Source of the DNA: Pedobacter westerhofensis | Lineage (GTDB): Bacteria; Bacteroidota; Bacteroidia; Sphingobacteriales; Sphingobacteriaceae | Assembly (NCBI RefSeq): GCF_900182595.1 | Contig: NZ_FXTN01000005.1 | Span: 248,001-312,000 of the forward strand | Length of the DNA: 64,000 bases | Reading direction: 5' to 3' | Shown here: positions 47,678 through 56,217 of the stretch, piece after piece | Position numbering within the stretch: the first letter of the stretch is position 1 | Layout: every line of letters starts with the position of its first letter | Program-made: the position numbers and the translations under genes | The notes under the pieces: model-generated | The model's database searches: none | Told to the model about the DNA's origin: nothing | What the model saw: only the letters and a program-made list of their open reading frames with translations

Positions 47678-49267
47678 ATGGAAAAGATTAATATCCTTAT
47701 TGTAGATGACAGACCGGAAAATATTATCGCCCTGGAGGCTTTACTGGAAAGAGATGACGTAAACCTAATCTCCACTACATTACCCAATGAGGCTTTACGG
47801 ATGGCATGGGAAATGGACATTGCTATTGCGCTCGTTGATGTCCAGATGCCGGAAATGGACGGTTTTGAGCTGGTTGAAATCTTAAAAAGCAATCCAAGGA
47901 CAAAAGATATCCTGGTGATCTTTGTGACCGCCATTTCTACGGATGCAAAATATGCCGTAAAAGGCCTGAATACCGGGGCAGTCGATTATCTCTATAAACC
48001 ACTCAACCCTTATGTTACTTCTGCGAAGGTAGATTCCTTTATCCAGTTTGTGCGTACACAGCGGGATATTGTAAAAAAGAACAAAGAACTGGAGTCTTAT
48101 CAGAAAGAACTGATCAAGGCTAAAGATCTTGCAGAACAAGGCAAAAAAATCAAGGAGAACTTTCTGGCCAATATGAGCCACGAGATCCGTACCCCGATCA
48201 ACGGGATTATCGGTATCACCAACTTCCTTGAAAAGACAGAACTGGACGCAGAACAGCGGGAAATGATTGAACTGCTGGAGATCTCCTCCAATTCACTGCT
48301 CGGCGTGATCAATGACATCCTGGACCTGTCCAAAATCGAGGCAGGAAAGTTCAAGATCAACAGGGCATCTACAGACGTCGTAATGATCTGTCATGCGGTA
48401 GTGAACCTGCTCCGTATCAGGGCAAAGGAAAAGAACCTGGAGCTGATTACGCTTTTTGACGACGACCTGCCCAGGAATATCCTGGCAGACTCGCTGCGCA
48501 TGAACCAGATCCTGATGAACCTGATCGGGAATGCCATTAAATTTACGAACTCTGGCAGCGTAACCTTAAAGGTAGAGATTGCCGACAGAAAAGGAAATAA
48601 TGTAAGATTGAAATTCTCGGTGAAAGACACAGGAATTGGTATCCCCGCGAATAAAATTGATAAAATATTTGAAACCTTTGAACAGGCAGACGACAATACT
48701 ACCCTCAACTTTGGTGGTACCGGCTTGGGCTTGTCCATCGTAAGAAACCTGGCACAGCTAAAAGGCGGCGAGCTTACCGTAACCAGCGAAGAAAATAAGG
48801 GCAGTACCTTCTCCTTTATCAACTGGTATGAAGTACTGGAAACCCAGCCGGAAAATGTGCGCAGGGCACCTGAAAAACTTTCTGCCTTTGACAACGTCAG
48901 GATTCTCGTAGCCGAAGACAATCCTATCAATAAGTTTTTAATTGTGAAAGTTCTGAAGGGCTGGAATATCATCGCTGATGTGGTAGAAAATGGTAAAGAG
49001 GCCCTGGATAAACTGGCGGAGAATGATTATGACCTGATCCTGATGGATACCTTTATGCCTGTAATGAACGGGCTGGAAGCAACCAAACTAATCAGGGAAG
49101 GATATGTTGAAGGCAAAAAAGATATTCCTGTGATTACTTTCTCTGCGGCCGTAATGGAGAATGATAAAAAAGCCGCTATCGATGCAGGTGCTGATGATGT
49201 CCTGAGCAAGCCATTTGAACTGGCCATATTACACCAGAAAATCGTTCATTATACAGAAAAGAAGTAA
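47678..49267 (+). CDS. Hybrid kinase: receiver, HisKA, HATPase, receiver
   Basis: 529-residue soluble protein without membrane segments. N-terminal receiver with Asp54 (IALVDVQMPEMDGFELV), a short coiled coil about 125-158, HisKA with His168 in MSHEIRTPIN, HATPase (NQILMNLIGNAIKFTNSGSV, GIGIPANKIDKIFETFEQAD, GGTGLGLSIVRNLA), and a second receiver about 400-529 with Asp457 (LILMDTFMPVMNGLEATKLI). It lies 31 bp after cheR, and probably relays phosphate from the upstream kinase. It has no DNA-binding output domain. The end of the gene is 3 bp from the convergent pth. Confidence 0.93.
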   Translation: MEKINILIVDDRPENIIALEALLERDDVNLISTTLPNEALRMAWEMDIAIALVDVQMPEMDGFELVEILKSNPRTKDILVIFVTAISTDAKYAVKGLNTGAVDYLYKPLNPYVTSAKVDSFIQFVRTQRDIVKKNKELESYQKELIKAKDLAEQGKKIKENFLANMSHEIRTPINGIIGITNFLEKTELDAEQREMIELLEISSNSLLGVINDILDLSKIEAGKFKINRASTDVVMICHAVVNLLRIRAKEKNLELITLFDDDLPRNILADSLRMNQILMNLIGNAIKFTNSGSVTLKVEIADRKGNNVRLKFSVKDTGIGIPANKIDKIFETFEQADDNTTLNFGGTGLGLSIVRNLAQLKGGELTVTSEENKGSTFSFINWYEVLETQPENVRRAPEKLSAFDNVRILVAEDNPINKFLIVKVLKGWNIIADVVENGKEALDKLAENDYDLILMDTFMPVMNGLEATKLIREGYVEGKKDIPVITFSAAVMENDKKAAIDAGADDVLSKPFELAILHQKIVHYTEKK

Positions 49268-49270
49268 CGT

Positions 49271-49831
49271 TTATTTATTGAAGGCCGTCATCGTTTGTGC
49301 CGGCCCAACGGTCACAAAGCTTTTGATCAGTTCCACGCTCCTGTCAATAAGGGCAGGAAGTTCCGGCTGTTCGTCTTTATCAAAAGGCCCTAGTACATAA
49401 TCGGCCTGGCGGCCTTTTGCAAAATTATCGCTGATGCCAAAGCGCAGGCGCGGATAAGCCTGGCCACCACAGATGGCCTCAATGCTTTTCAGTCCGTTAT
49501 GCCCGGCGCTGCTCCCCTGCAGCTTCAGCCTCAGCTTGCCCAGCGGAAGTGCAAGATCATCTACAATCACGAGCACGTTCTCCAGCGGGATATTCAGGTC
49601 ATGCATCCAGTAGTTCACCGCCTTGCCGCTTAGGTTCATAAACGTGGTGGGTTTAATCACATGCAGCTTTCTGCCTTTAAAAGAAACTTCTGAGTAATAC
49701 GCCAGCCGAAGGTTAGCGTATGAACCATCCAATTGTTTTACCAGTTCATCGGCGATATTGAAACCTATATTATGTCTTGTATTGGCATATTCAGGCCCGA
49801 TATTTCCCAGACCAACGATTATATATTTCAT
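49271..49831 (-). CDS. pth: Peptidyl-tRNA hydrolase
   Basis: Start chosen at the ATG 49831 (MKYIIVGLGNIGPEYANTRH); about 186 residues. Catalytic His in NTRHNIGFNIADEL, FMNLSGKAVNYWMHDLNI, and the Asp in VLVIVDDLALPLGKLRLKLQ, with GSSAGHNGLKSIEAICGGQA. It recycles tRNA from peptidyl-tRNA lost by ribosomes. It runs in line with rplY upstream (a common pair), but a terminator lies between the two. Confidence 0.97.
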   Translation of the reverse strand: MKYIIVGLGNIGPEYANTRHNIGFNIADELVKQLDGSYANLRLAYYSEVSFKGRKLHVIKPTTFMNLSGKAVNYWMHDLNIPLENVLVIVDDLALPLGKLRLKLQGSSAGHNGLKSIEAICGGQAYPRLRFGISDNFAKGRQADYVLGPFDKDEQPELPALIDRSVELIKSFVTVGPAQTMTAFNK

Positions 49832-49853
49832 CCCCAAAGATAATAGTTTGACA

Positions 49854-49884
49854 TAAAAAAAGCGGCACTGAATTCAGTGCCGCT
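49854..49884 (-). terminator. Terminator after rplY
   Basis: Perfect 24-bp palindrome with 12-bp arms AGCGGCACTGAA/TTCAGTGCCGCT (49861-49884), followed on the minus strand by seven U residues. It separates rplY from pth. Confidence 0.85.
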
Positions 49885-49908
49885 CTTAATTTACTGACAG
49901 GGGTCAGC

Positions 49909-50487
49909 TTATTTTTTACCAGCTTGTTGTTCAGCTTGTTTCAATGCTCTTGACATTCCTACAGAAACGATTGTATCTTCAGGAGTGTTAGTTACAGTGT
50001 AGTCACCTTTTGCAAGGTCACGTACGCGGAACAGGTTACCTACTTCAAGTTTAGAAATGCTCACTTCAACTACCTGCGGCATATCTTTCGGGAAAGATTT
50101 TACACGCAGTTTACGTAATTTCTGAACCAGTTTACCACCCATTTTAACACCTGGAGAAGTACCAGCTAATTTAATAGGGATCTCCATAACGATTTCTTTG
50201 TCGTCAAACAACTGAAGAAAATCTACGTGCATCAACACGTCAGTTAATGGGTGAAATTGTAACTCTTTTATGATTGCTTTGGTTTTTGTACCATTGATAT
50301 CAATTTCTAAAAAGTTGGCTTCAGGAGTGTAAATAGCATCCTTTAAATCAGTAATTACTACAGCAAAATGTGCTTGTTCTTTACCACCATACAATACTGC
50401 AGGAACTTTACCTTCATAGCGAAGCTCTTTAGCATCGCGTTTCCCTACGTTCTCTCTTGGAGAACCGCTAATTGCGATTGTTTTCAT
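49909..50487 (-). CDS. rplY: 50S ribosomal protein L25/general stress protein Ctc
   Basis: 192 residues, the long form: an L25 5S-rRNA-binding domain at 1-~92 (GKRDAKELRYEGKVPAVLYG) and a TL5/CTC C-terminal beta domain about 95-185 (IPIKLAGTSPGVKMGGKLVQ, LEVGNLFRVRDL). It follows prs, a frequent neighbour in Bacteroidota. The 97-bp gap to prs shows no signal. Confidence 0.95.
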   Translation of the reverse strand: MKTIAISGSPRENVGKRDAKELRYEGKVPAVLYGGKEQAHFAVVITDLKDAIYTPEANFLEIDINGTKTKAIIKELQFHPLTDVLMHVDFLQLFDDKEIVMEIPIKLAGTSPGVKMGGKLVQKLRKLRVKSFPKDMPQVVEVSISKLEVGNLFRVRDLAKGDYTVTNTPEDTIVSVGMSRALKQAEQQAGKK

Positions 50488-50584
50488 TTTTCTATTTGTT
50501 TTAATTATGATGAATCTGCCATGTTTAATTTGCTTTTTTCAAGCTGCATGCGCATGGCGGCTTCATTTTATTTATTTATTGTTA

Positions 50585-51529
50585 TTAATCTATTTTAAAC
50601 AGGTCACTAATTGATCCGTGCTCATTTACATTGGCAATCGCCTTTGCAAACAGTTCGGCAGTACTGAGTACCCTGATTTTTGAACTTTCCTGTTTCAATG
50701 GAATTGAATCGGTTACGATCAGTTCCGTCAGCACAGAATTTTCAACCGTTTCATACGCTTTACCTGATAATACAGGGTGCGTACAAACCGCTCTCACACT
50801 CTTTGCTCCCTTTTCCATGATCAGTGCTGCTGCTTTAGCCAAAGTACCTGCAGTATCGCAGATATCATCGATCAGCACAATGTCCATTCCTGTAACATCA
50901 CCAATGATCGACATTGATTCGATCTCATTGGCACGTTTACGGCGTTTATCACAGATCACCACCTCTGCATTAAAGAACTTTGCAAAAGTACGTGCCCTGT
51001 ATGAACCGCCCATATCCGGAGATGCAATGGTCAGGTTTTCCAGCTTCAGGCTCTTGATATACGGAACAAAAATGATTGAGCCATCAAGGTGGTCTACCGG
51101 GATATCAAAAAATCCCTGTATCTGGGCTGCATGCAGGTCCATCGTCATAATGCGGTGGATACCGGCAGATTTAAGCAGGTTGGCTACCAGTTTTGCACCA
51201 ATCGCCTGGCGGGGCCTGTCTTTCCTGTCTTGTCTCGCCAAACCGTAATAAGGAACAATAGCAGTAATATAATGGGCTGAAGCTCTTTTTGCGGCATCAA
51301 TCATCAGGAGCAATTCCATCAGATTGTCTGAAGGCTGGTAAGTAGACTGAATGAGGAAAACGTCACATCCTCTTACAGATTCATCATAGGCCGGCTGAAA
51401 TTCACCATCACTAAACCTGTTTATAGAAACACTACCAAGAGGCCTGCCGTAGCTTTCGGCGATCTTGAGGGCTAATGCTTTTGTACCGGTTCCGGCAAAA
51501 AGTTTAACGGGATTAAATTGCAGTGGCAT
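50585..51529 (-). CDS. prs: Ribose-phosphate pyrophosphokinase
   Basis: 314 residues: makes PRPP from ribose-5-phosphate and ATP for nucleotides, His and Trp. Motifs: KLFAGTGTKALALKIAESYG, VSINRFSDGEFQPAYDESVR, metal/ATP site MTMDLHAAQIQGFFDIPVDH, flexible-loop VVICDKRRKRANEIES, and the PRPP-binding DIVLIDDICDTAGTLAKAAA. Class I enzyme by these motifs. A terminator separates it from the tRNA-Gln gene upstream. Confidence 0.97.
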   Translation of the reverse strand: MPLQFNPVKLFAGTGTKALALKIAESYGRPLGSVSINRFSDGEFQPAYDESVRGCDVFLIQSTYQPSDNLMELLLMIDAAKRASAHYITAIVPYYGLARQDRKDRPRQAIGAKLVANLLKSAGIHRIMTMDLHAAQIQGFFDIPVDHLDGSIIFVPYIKSLKLENLTIASPDMGGSYRARTFAKFFNAEVVICDKRRKRANEIESMSIIGDVTGMDIVLIDDICDTAGTLAKAAALIMEKGAKSVRAVCTHPVLSGKAYETVENSVLTELIVTDSIPLKQESSKIRVLSTAELFAKAIANVNEHGSISDLFKID

Positions 51530-51553
51530 GATTAGACGGGTATCAATGCTGGG

Positions 51554-51593
51554 TTAAAAAAAATCGGATTGCGTATTTTACCTCACAATCCGA
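51554..51593 (-). terminator. Terminator between tRNA-Gln and prs
   Basis: 8-bp perfect stem TCGGATTG/CAATCCGA (51564-51571 with 51586-51593) with a 14-nt loop and eight or nine U residues after it on the minus strand. Confidence 0.65.
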
Positions 51594-51603
51594 ATATGTT
51601 TAG

Positions 51604-51674
51604 TTGCCCGACCAGGATTCGAACCTAGACAAACGGTACCAAAAACCGTTGTACTACCTTTATACTATCGGGCA
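51604..51674 (-). tRNA. tRNA-Gln (anticodon UUG)
   Basis: 71-nt cloverleaf on the minus strand. The acceptor stem is TGCCCGA/TCGGGCA, with the U1-A72 pair typical of tRNA-Gln. The anticodon stem is ACGGT/ACCGT around loop TTTTGGT, giving anticodon TTG. The T arm contains GGTTCGAATCC. Discriminator A; the CCA end is not encoded. It is preceded by a consensus promoter and followed by a terminator, so it is an independent unit. Confidence 0.93.
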
Positions 51675-51716
51675 ATCTTCCAACAAATCAACAAAGGGTT
51701 GCTTTGAAATGGAATG

Positions 51717-51747
51717 CAAATCTACGCAGATTTTTCATATTTGCAAA
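51717..51747 (-). promoter_or_regulatory. Consensus promoter of tRNA-Gln
   Basis: On the minus strand TTTG (51744-51747), a 19-nt spacer and TAGATTTG (51717-51724) match the Bacteroidota promoter exactly. The start would be about 36 nt before the mature tRNA. Confidence 0.7.
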
Positions 51748-51812
51748 TCCTCATGCAAAAAAATTGAAAATAATTGTAAAAACGCCTTTCAAGGCTATCT
51801 AACGCGTTATTT

Positions 51813-51844
51813 TTTGTTAAACTAAAATAATGTGTGTATTTATG
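51813..51844 (+). promoter_or_regulatory. Possible promoter of the DUF2723 gene
   Basis: TTTG (51813-51816), a 20-nt spacer and TATTTATG (51837-51844), one base off TAnnTTTG, 62 bp before the start at 51906. Confidence 0.4.
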
Positions 51845-51905
51845 TCAATCTTAATGATTATTTTCGGCTGCATTTTTATAGCAAAAAATTAGACAACAAA
51901 TTCAA

Positions 51906-54900
51906 ATGAACTACTCAAAAATTAATAACATTACGGGATGGCTGTGTTTCATCATTGCCAGCTTTACCTATATACTCACTTTAGAGCCCTCAGTTAGTTT
52001 CTGGGATTGCGGCGAGTTTATAGCCTCTGCCTTTAAAATGCAGGTAGTGCACCAGCCTGGTGCTCCTTTGTTCTTAATGATACAACGCTTTTTCTCGATT
52101 TTCGCCTTTGGTGATATACATAAGATTGCCTACTTCATGAATGTGGGCTCTGCCCTGGCAAGTGCGGCCACAATATTATTCCTGTTCTGGACCATCACGG
52201 CACTCGCCAAGAAGATGATCCCAAAACGCAATGAAGATTTAACGATGGGCGACACGATCACGATCATGGGCGCAGGTGTAGTCGGCGCACTGGCCTACAC
52301 CTACTCTGACAGTTTCTGGTTCTCTGCAGTAGAGTCTGAGGTGTATGCCCTTTCTTCCCTGTTTACCGCTATTGTATTCTGGGGCATATTGAAATGGGAA
52401 TCACATGCCGATGAGCCGCGTGCCGACAGGTGGCTGTTGTTTATTGCCTATATCATGGGATTATCCATCGGTATCCACTTACTGAACTTACTGACAATTC
52501 CGGCAATTGCTTTTGTATACTATTTCAAAAAAGAAAAAAACCCTACAAACGTAGGCATCTTCAAAACCTTTGCCGTAGGTATCCTGATCCTTGCCTTTGT
52601 GCAGTATGGTATTATCCAGTATGTAGTATCCTTTGGTGCATATTTCGATTTGTTCTTTGTGAACACTTTAGGAATGGGCTTTGGAACAGGAGTGGTGTTT
52701 TTCGCCATCCTGCTGATTGCCGGTTTTACCTGGGGTATCCGTTATTCAATCAAAACGCAGAAAAAGATTTTAAACCTGGCACTGCTGTCTACGGTGCTGA
52801 TCGTTTTCGGCTATTGTTCTTTCGCCATGATCATCATCAGGGCTAAAGCCAATCCAAACCTGAACAACAGTAATCCTGACAATGCTTTCTCATTCCTCAG
52901 TTACCTGAACAGGGAACAATACGGAGACAGGCCATTGTTATTTGGCCCGAATTACAACTCTGAAAAAGTAAGCCTTACGGAAGGAAAAAACATCTACAGA
53001 AAAGGTGATACCAAATATGAAGTTGCCGGTAAAAAAACCGATTACGAATATGACAGGACTACACCTTTCCCAAGGATGTACAGTGATGAGCCAAGGCACG
53101 TAGAAGAGTACAAAACCCTGATGGGCTTTGACGACAGTCATTTCCCGGGCTTGTTCGACAATATCAATTACCTGTTCAAGTACCAGATCGGCAATATGTA
53201 CATGCGTTACTTCATGTGGAATTTTGTTGGCCGCCAGAATGATGATCAGGGCGCAGGTATATACCAGGGCCAGTTCCTGAGCGGTGTAAAGCCGATCGAT
53301 GCCATGATGCTGGGCGACCAGTCGCACCTTCCTCCATCTATCGTTGAAAGCAGCGCATATAACCGCTTCTTCTTTCTTCCTTTGATCATTGGGTTACTTG
53401 GCGCAATATGGCACTTTAAACGCAACCAGAAAGATGCCGGAATCGTTGGTTTGCTGTTCTTCTTTACAGGTTTGGCCATTGTGCTTTACCTGAACCAGAA
53501 ACCGCTTGAACCAAGGGAGAGGGATTATGCCTATGCAGGTTCGTTCTATGCCTTTGCGATATGGATCGGCTTTGGTGTTTTTGCGATAAAAGACTGGGTA
53601 TTCAAAAAGATCACCGGCCAGAATGCTGCGGTTGCGGCCACAGTAATCTGTTTACTGGGCGCTCCGGTAATTATGGGCGCACAGGGCTGGGATGACCACG
53701 ACCGTTCTTCTAAACTGGTAGCGCACGATATTGCTGTGGATTACCTGGAGTCATGTGCTCCAAATGCGATCCTCTTTACTTATGGTGACAATGATACCTA
53801 TCCCCTTTGGTACATCCAGGAAGTGGAAAACGTAAGACCTGACGTACGTCTGGTTAACCTGAGCTTATTTGACACCGACTGGTACATTGATGGTATGAAG
53901 CGCAAGCAGAATGAATCCGAACCGCTTCCGATCAGCATGAAACCTTCGCAGTATGTACAGGGCGTAAGGGATGTGATGTATTACCAGGATTATAAAATTG
54001 CCGGTGCTGTAGAGCTGAAAAACATCCTTGATGTGCTGCTTTCTGATGATGATGCCGACAAAATCCCGTTGCAAAATGGCACCAAGGAAAACTTTATTCC
54101 TACCAAGAACTTTAAGATGACCATCAATCCGCTGGACGTGGTAAAGACAGGAACAGTAACTGCGGCAGATTCTGCAAAGATCACTCCGGTTATGCAGTGG
54201 ACCTTCAACAAGAACTACGTAACCAAAGGTACCCTGGCGATGCTGGACATCCTGGCCAACAACAACTGGAAGAGACCTATTTATTTTGCAAGTACAGTAC
54301 CTTCAGATCAATTCAACGGTTTGGACAACTATCTTTATACAGAAGGACTGGCCATGCGCCTGCTGCCCCTTAAAATCGATACTGCAGCCGGAAGAAATGA
54401 GCTGGTAAATACAGATATCCTGTACCGCAATATGTACAACAAATTCAAATGGGGAAATGTAAAGGAGTCAAAATATCTTGACCCTCAGTCTTCAGATGAT
54501 ATCTCGATCTTCAACAATGTATTCAATACAACCATCAGCGGACTGATTAAAGAAGGAAAAATCGCTGATGCCAAAAAGGTAGTTACCCGCTATTTTGAGG
54601 TGATGCCTGATAAATTCTATGGAATGCGCTCCATGATGGGCACATACTTCCTTGCAGAAAACCTGTATACCCTGGGAGATACCCAGCGTGCAAACAGCCT
54701 GATGTCAAAATCAGCTGAGTACATCCAGAAAGAGCTGACGTACCTGGCAGATGTATCCCAAAGCAGGAACAGGTTTATCGGCGGACAGAACGTACAGCTC
54801 GGACTGCAGTTCCTGAACCAGATGGTAAAAACTGCCACCGAGCAGAAACAAACCAAACTGGCACAGCAGCTATCGCAACAATTCCAGGGTCTGGAAGCCC

Positions 54901-54938
54901 GGTTCTCACCATACTTCTCTCAGCAGCCACAACAGTAG
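51906..54938 (+). CDS. DUF2723 membrane protein (GT117-type glycosyltransferase)
   Basis: 1010 residues. N-terminal part with roughly ten or more membrane segments, beginning GWLCFIIASFTYILTLEPSV, then the family signature FWDCGEFIASAFKMQVVHQP, similar in layout to the acidic loop of PMT-type C-family glycosyltransferases that use lipid-linked sugar donors. From about residue 600 the chain is soluble (LESCAPNAILFTYGDNDTYP, WYIQEVENVRPDVRLVNLSL), and the last ~120 residues look like helical repeats. A role in surface or periplasmic glycosylation is inferred from the family. It is monocistronic, with its own terminator. Confidence 0.85.
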   Translation: MNYSKINNITGWLCFIIASFTYILTLEPSVSFWDCGEFIASAFKMQVVHQPGAPLFLMIQRFFSIFAFGDIHKIAYFMNVGSALASAATILFLFWTITALAKKMIPKRNEDLTMGDTITIMGAGVVGALAYTYSDSFWFSAVESEVYALSSLFTAIVFWGILKWESHADEPRADRWLLFIAYIMGLSIGIHLLNLLTIPAIAFVYYFKKEKNPTNVGIFKTFAVGILILAFVQYGIIQYVVSFGAYFDLFFVNTLGMGFGTGVVFFAILLIAGFTWGIRYSIKTQKKILNLALLSTVLIVFGYCSFAMIIIRAKANPNLNNSNPDNAFSFLSYLNREQYGDRPLLFGPNYNSEKVSLTEGKNIYRKGDTKYEVAGKKTDYEYDRTTPFPRMYSDEPRHVEEYKTLMGFDDSHFPGLFDNINYLFKYQIGNMYMRYFMWNFVGRQNDDQGAGIYQGQFLSGVKPIDAMMLGDQSHLPPSIVESSAYNRFFFLPLIIGLLGAIWHFKRNQKDAGIVGLLFFFTGLAIVLYLNQKPLEPRERDYAYAGSFYAFAIWIGFGVFAIKDWVFKKITGQNAAVAATVICLLGAPVIMGAQGWDDHDRSSKLVAHDIAVDYLESCAPNAILFTYGDNDTYPLWYIQEVENVRPDVRLVNLSLFDTDWYIDGMKRKQNESEPLPISMKPSQYVQGVRDVMYYQDYKIAGAVELKNILDVLLSDDDADKIPLQNGTKENFIPTKNFKMTINPLDVVKTGTVTAADSAKITPVMQWTFNKNYVTKGTLAMLDILANNNWKRPIYFASTVPSDQFNGLDNYLYTEGLAMRLLPLKIDTAAGRNELVNTDILYRNMYNKFKWGNVKESKYLDPQSSDDISIFNNVFNTTISGLIKEGKIADAKKVVTRYFEVMPDKFYGMRSMMGTYFLAENLYTLGDTQRANSLMSKSAEYIQKELTYLADVSQSRNRFIGGQNVQLGLQFLNQMVKTATEQKQTKLAQQLSQQFQGLEARFSPYFSQQPQQ

Positions 54939-54960
54939 GCTGGAGAAAACATAGGGCATA

Positions 54961-54999
54961 AAAAAGCGGCCTGCAATTTGATTTGCAGGCCGTTTTTTT
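54961..54999 (+). terminator. Terminator after the DUF2723 gene
   Basis: 10-bp perfect stem CGGCCTGCAA/TTGCAGGCCG (54967-54976 with 54983-54992), 6-nt loop, then seven T residues. The A-run on the left lets it work on both strands. Confidence 0.85.
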
Positions 55000-55131
55000 A
55001 TGCCTTATGTTGCTTGAGTAGGGAATGTTGATTTAGTAAAGGGTGTTGTTTCAGTATGCGATGTGCATTAATAAAGCATCCTGCTATATACTCCCAGTTT
55101 AGAATATCCCCCGGATCACCCCTTCCAGAAT

Positions 55132-55203
55132 AAAAGTGATGCTGATTTCAATGCCTTCTGCTGCGTTTCAGCAGCAGGCAGCATTGAAATCAACATCACT
55201 TTT
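55132..55203 (-). terminator. Long hairpin overlapping the accA stop codon
   Basis: Arms 55132-55141 with 55194-55203 (10 bp) and 55143-55154 with 55181-55192 (12 bp) are perfect apart from one mismatch between them; a further CTGCTG/CAGCAG stem closes the top. On the minus strand the stem ends in UUUUAUU. The first bases of the stem overlap the accA stop codon (55202-55204). Confidence 0.7.
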
Positions 55204-56164
55204 ATTCATTCACCACACCCATTGAGCAGAATTTCTCAATCCGTGTAGCAATCATTTTATCTGTTTTCTCTTTACCAAGCTCCTTCAGATCCTGCAGGAT
55301 CTGCGCTTTTAAGGTTTCGCCCATTGCAGCAGGATTCTGATGTGCACCTCCAAGTGGTTCTTTGATGATACCGTCAATCAGCTGATTTTTGTACATATCA
55401 GTTGAAGTCAGCTTTAAGCACTCTGCTGCTCTCTCCTTGTAATCCCAGCTGCGCCAAAGGATAGACGAGCAGGACTCAGGTGAGATCACTGAATACCAGG
55501 TATGCTCAAGCATATATACCTTATCACCGATACCGATACCCAATGCACCACCAGATGCACCTTCACCTACGATGAAACAAACGATAGGCACCTTTAAGAC
55601 CGACATTTCCAGCAGGTTTCTCGCGATAGCTTCGCCCTGTCCGCGTTCTTCTGCTTCAATACCCGGGTAAGCACCCATGGTATCAATAAAAGAGATGACC
55701 GGCTTATTGAACTTTTCAGCCAGGCGCATCAGGCGCAGCGCCTTACGGTAACCTTCGGGATTAGCCATTCCAAAATTGCGATACTGGCGTTCCTTTGTAT
55801 TTTTACCTTTCTGATGGCCGATGATCATTACAGACTGGCCGCCGATGGTAGCAAAGCCACCAATGATAGCTTTATCATCTCCTACGGTACGGTCGCCGTG
55901 CAGTTCAATAAAATCATCACAGATCATGCTGATATAATCCAGTGTTTGCGGCCGCTCAGGGTGGCGCGACAACTGAACTTCCTGCCAGCCGGTCAGATTG
56001 GTGTATAATGCGTTCTGAGTTTTGGATAATTTATCCTCCAGCTCTATTAGTGTAGCAGACATATCTACTTTTGTTTTATCAGCAACCTGTTTAACCTTTT
56101 CAATTTGCTGCATCAGTTCAGCAATAGGTTTTTCAAAATCAAATGACGTTTTTATCTGTTCCAT
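55202..56164 (-). CDS. accA: Acetyl-CoA carboxylase carboxyltransferase subunit alpha
   Basis: 320 residues. A helical N-terminal region ([20 protein letters not shown]) and a carboxyltransferase fold with [60 protein letters not shown] and [20 protein letters not shown]. With AccD it moves the carboxyl group from biotin to acetyl-CoA, the first step of fatty acid synthesis. It lies 53 bp after the MFS gene on the same strand with only a weak hairpin between, so some read-through from the sugar operon is possible. Confidence 0.97.
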   Translation of the reverse strand: MEQIKTSFDFEKPIAELMQQIEKVKQVADKTKVDMSATLIELEDKLSKTQNALYTNLTGWQEVQLSRHPERPQTLDYISMICDDFIELHGDRTVGDDKAIIGGFATIGGQSVMIIGHQKGKNTKERQYRNFGMANPEGYRKALRLMRLAEKFNKPVISFIDTMGAYPGIEAEERGQGEAIARNLLEMSVLKVPIVCFIVGEGASGGALGIGIGDKVYMLEHTWYSVISPESCSSILWRSWDYKERAAECLKLTSTDMYKNQLIDGIIKEPLGGAHQNPAAMGETLKAQILQDLKELGKEKTDKMIATRIEKFCSMGVVNE

Positions 56165-56217
56165 AAGTGGGCGGTAAAAATAGGTAAAAAATCACAAATT
56201 CGTCTAATTTGGTTATT

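Noticed and set aside
49835-49842. TATCTTTG box directly before pth
   Set aside because: It lies 4 bp from the start codon and has no -33 partner; a leaderless transcript cannot be ruled out but is not supported.
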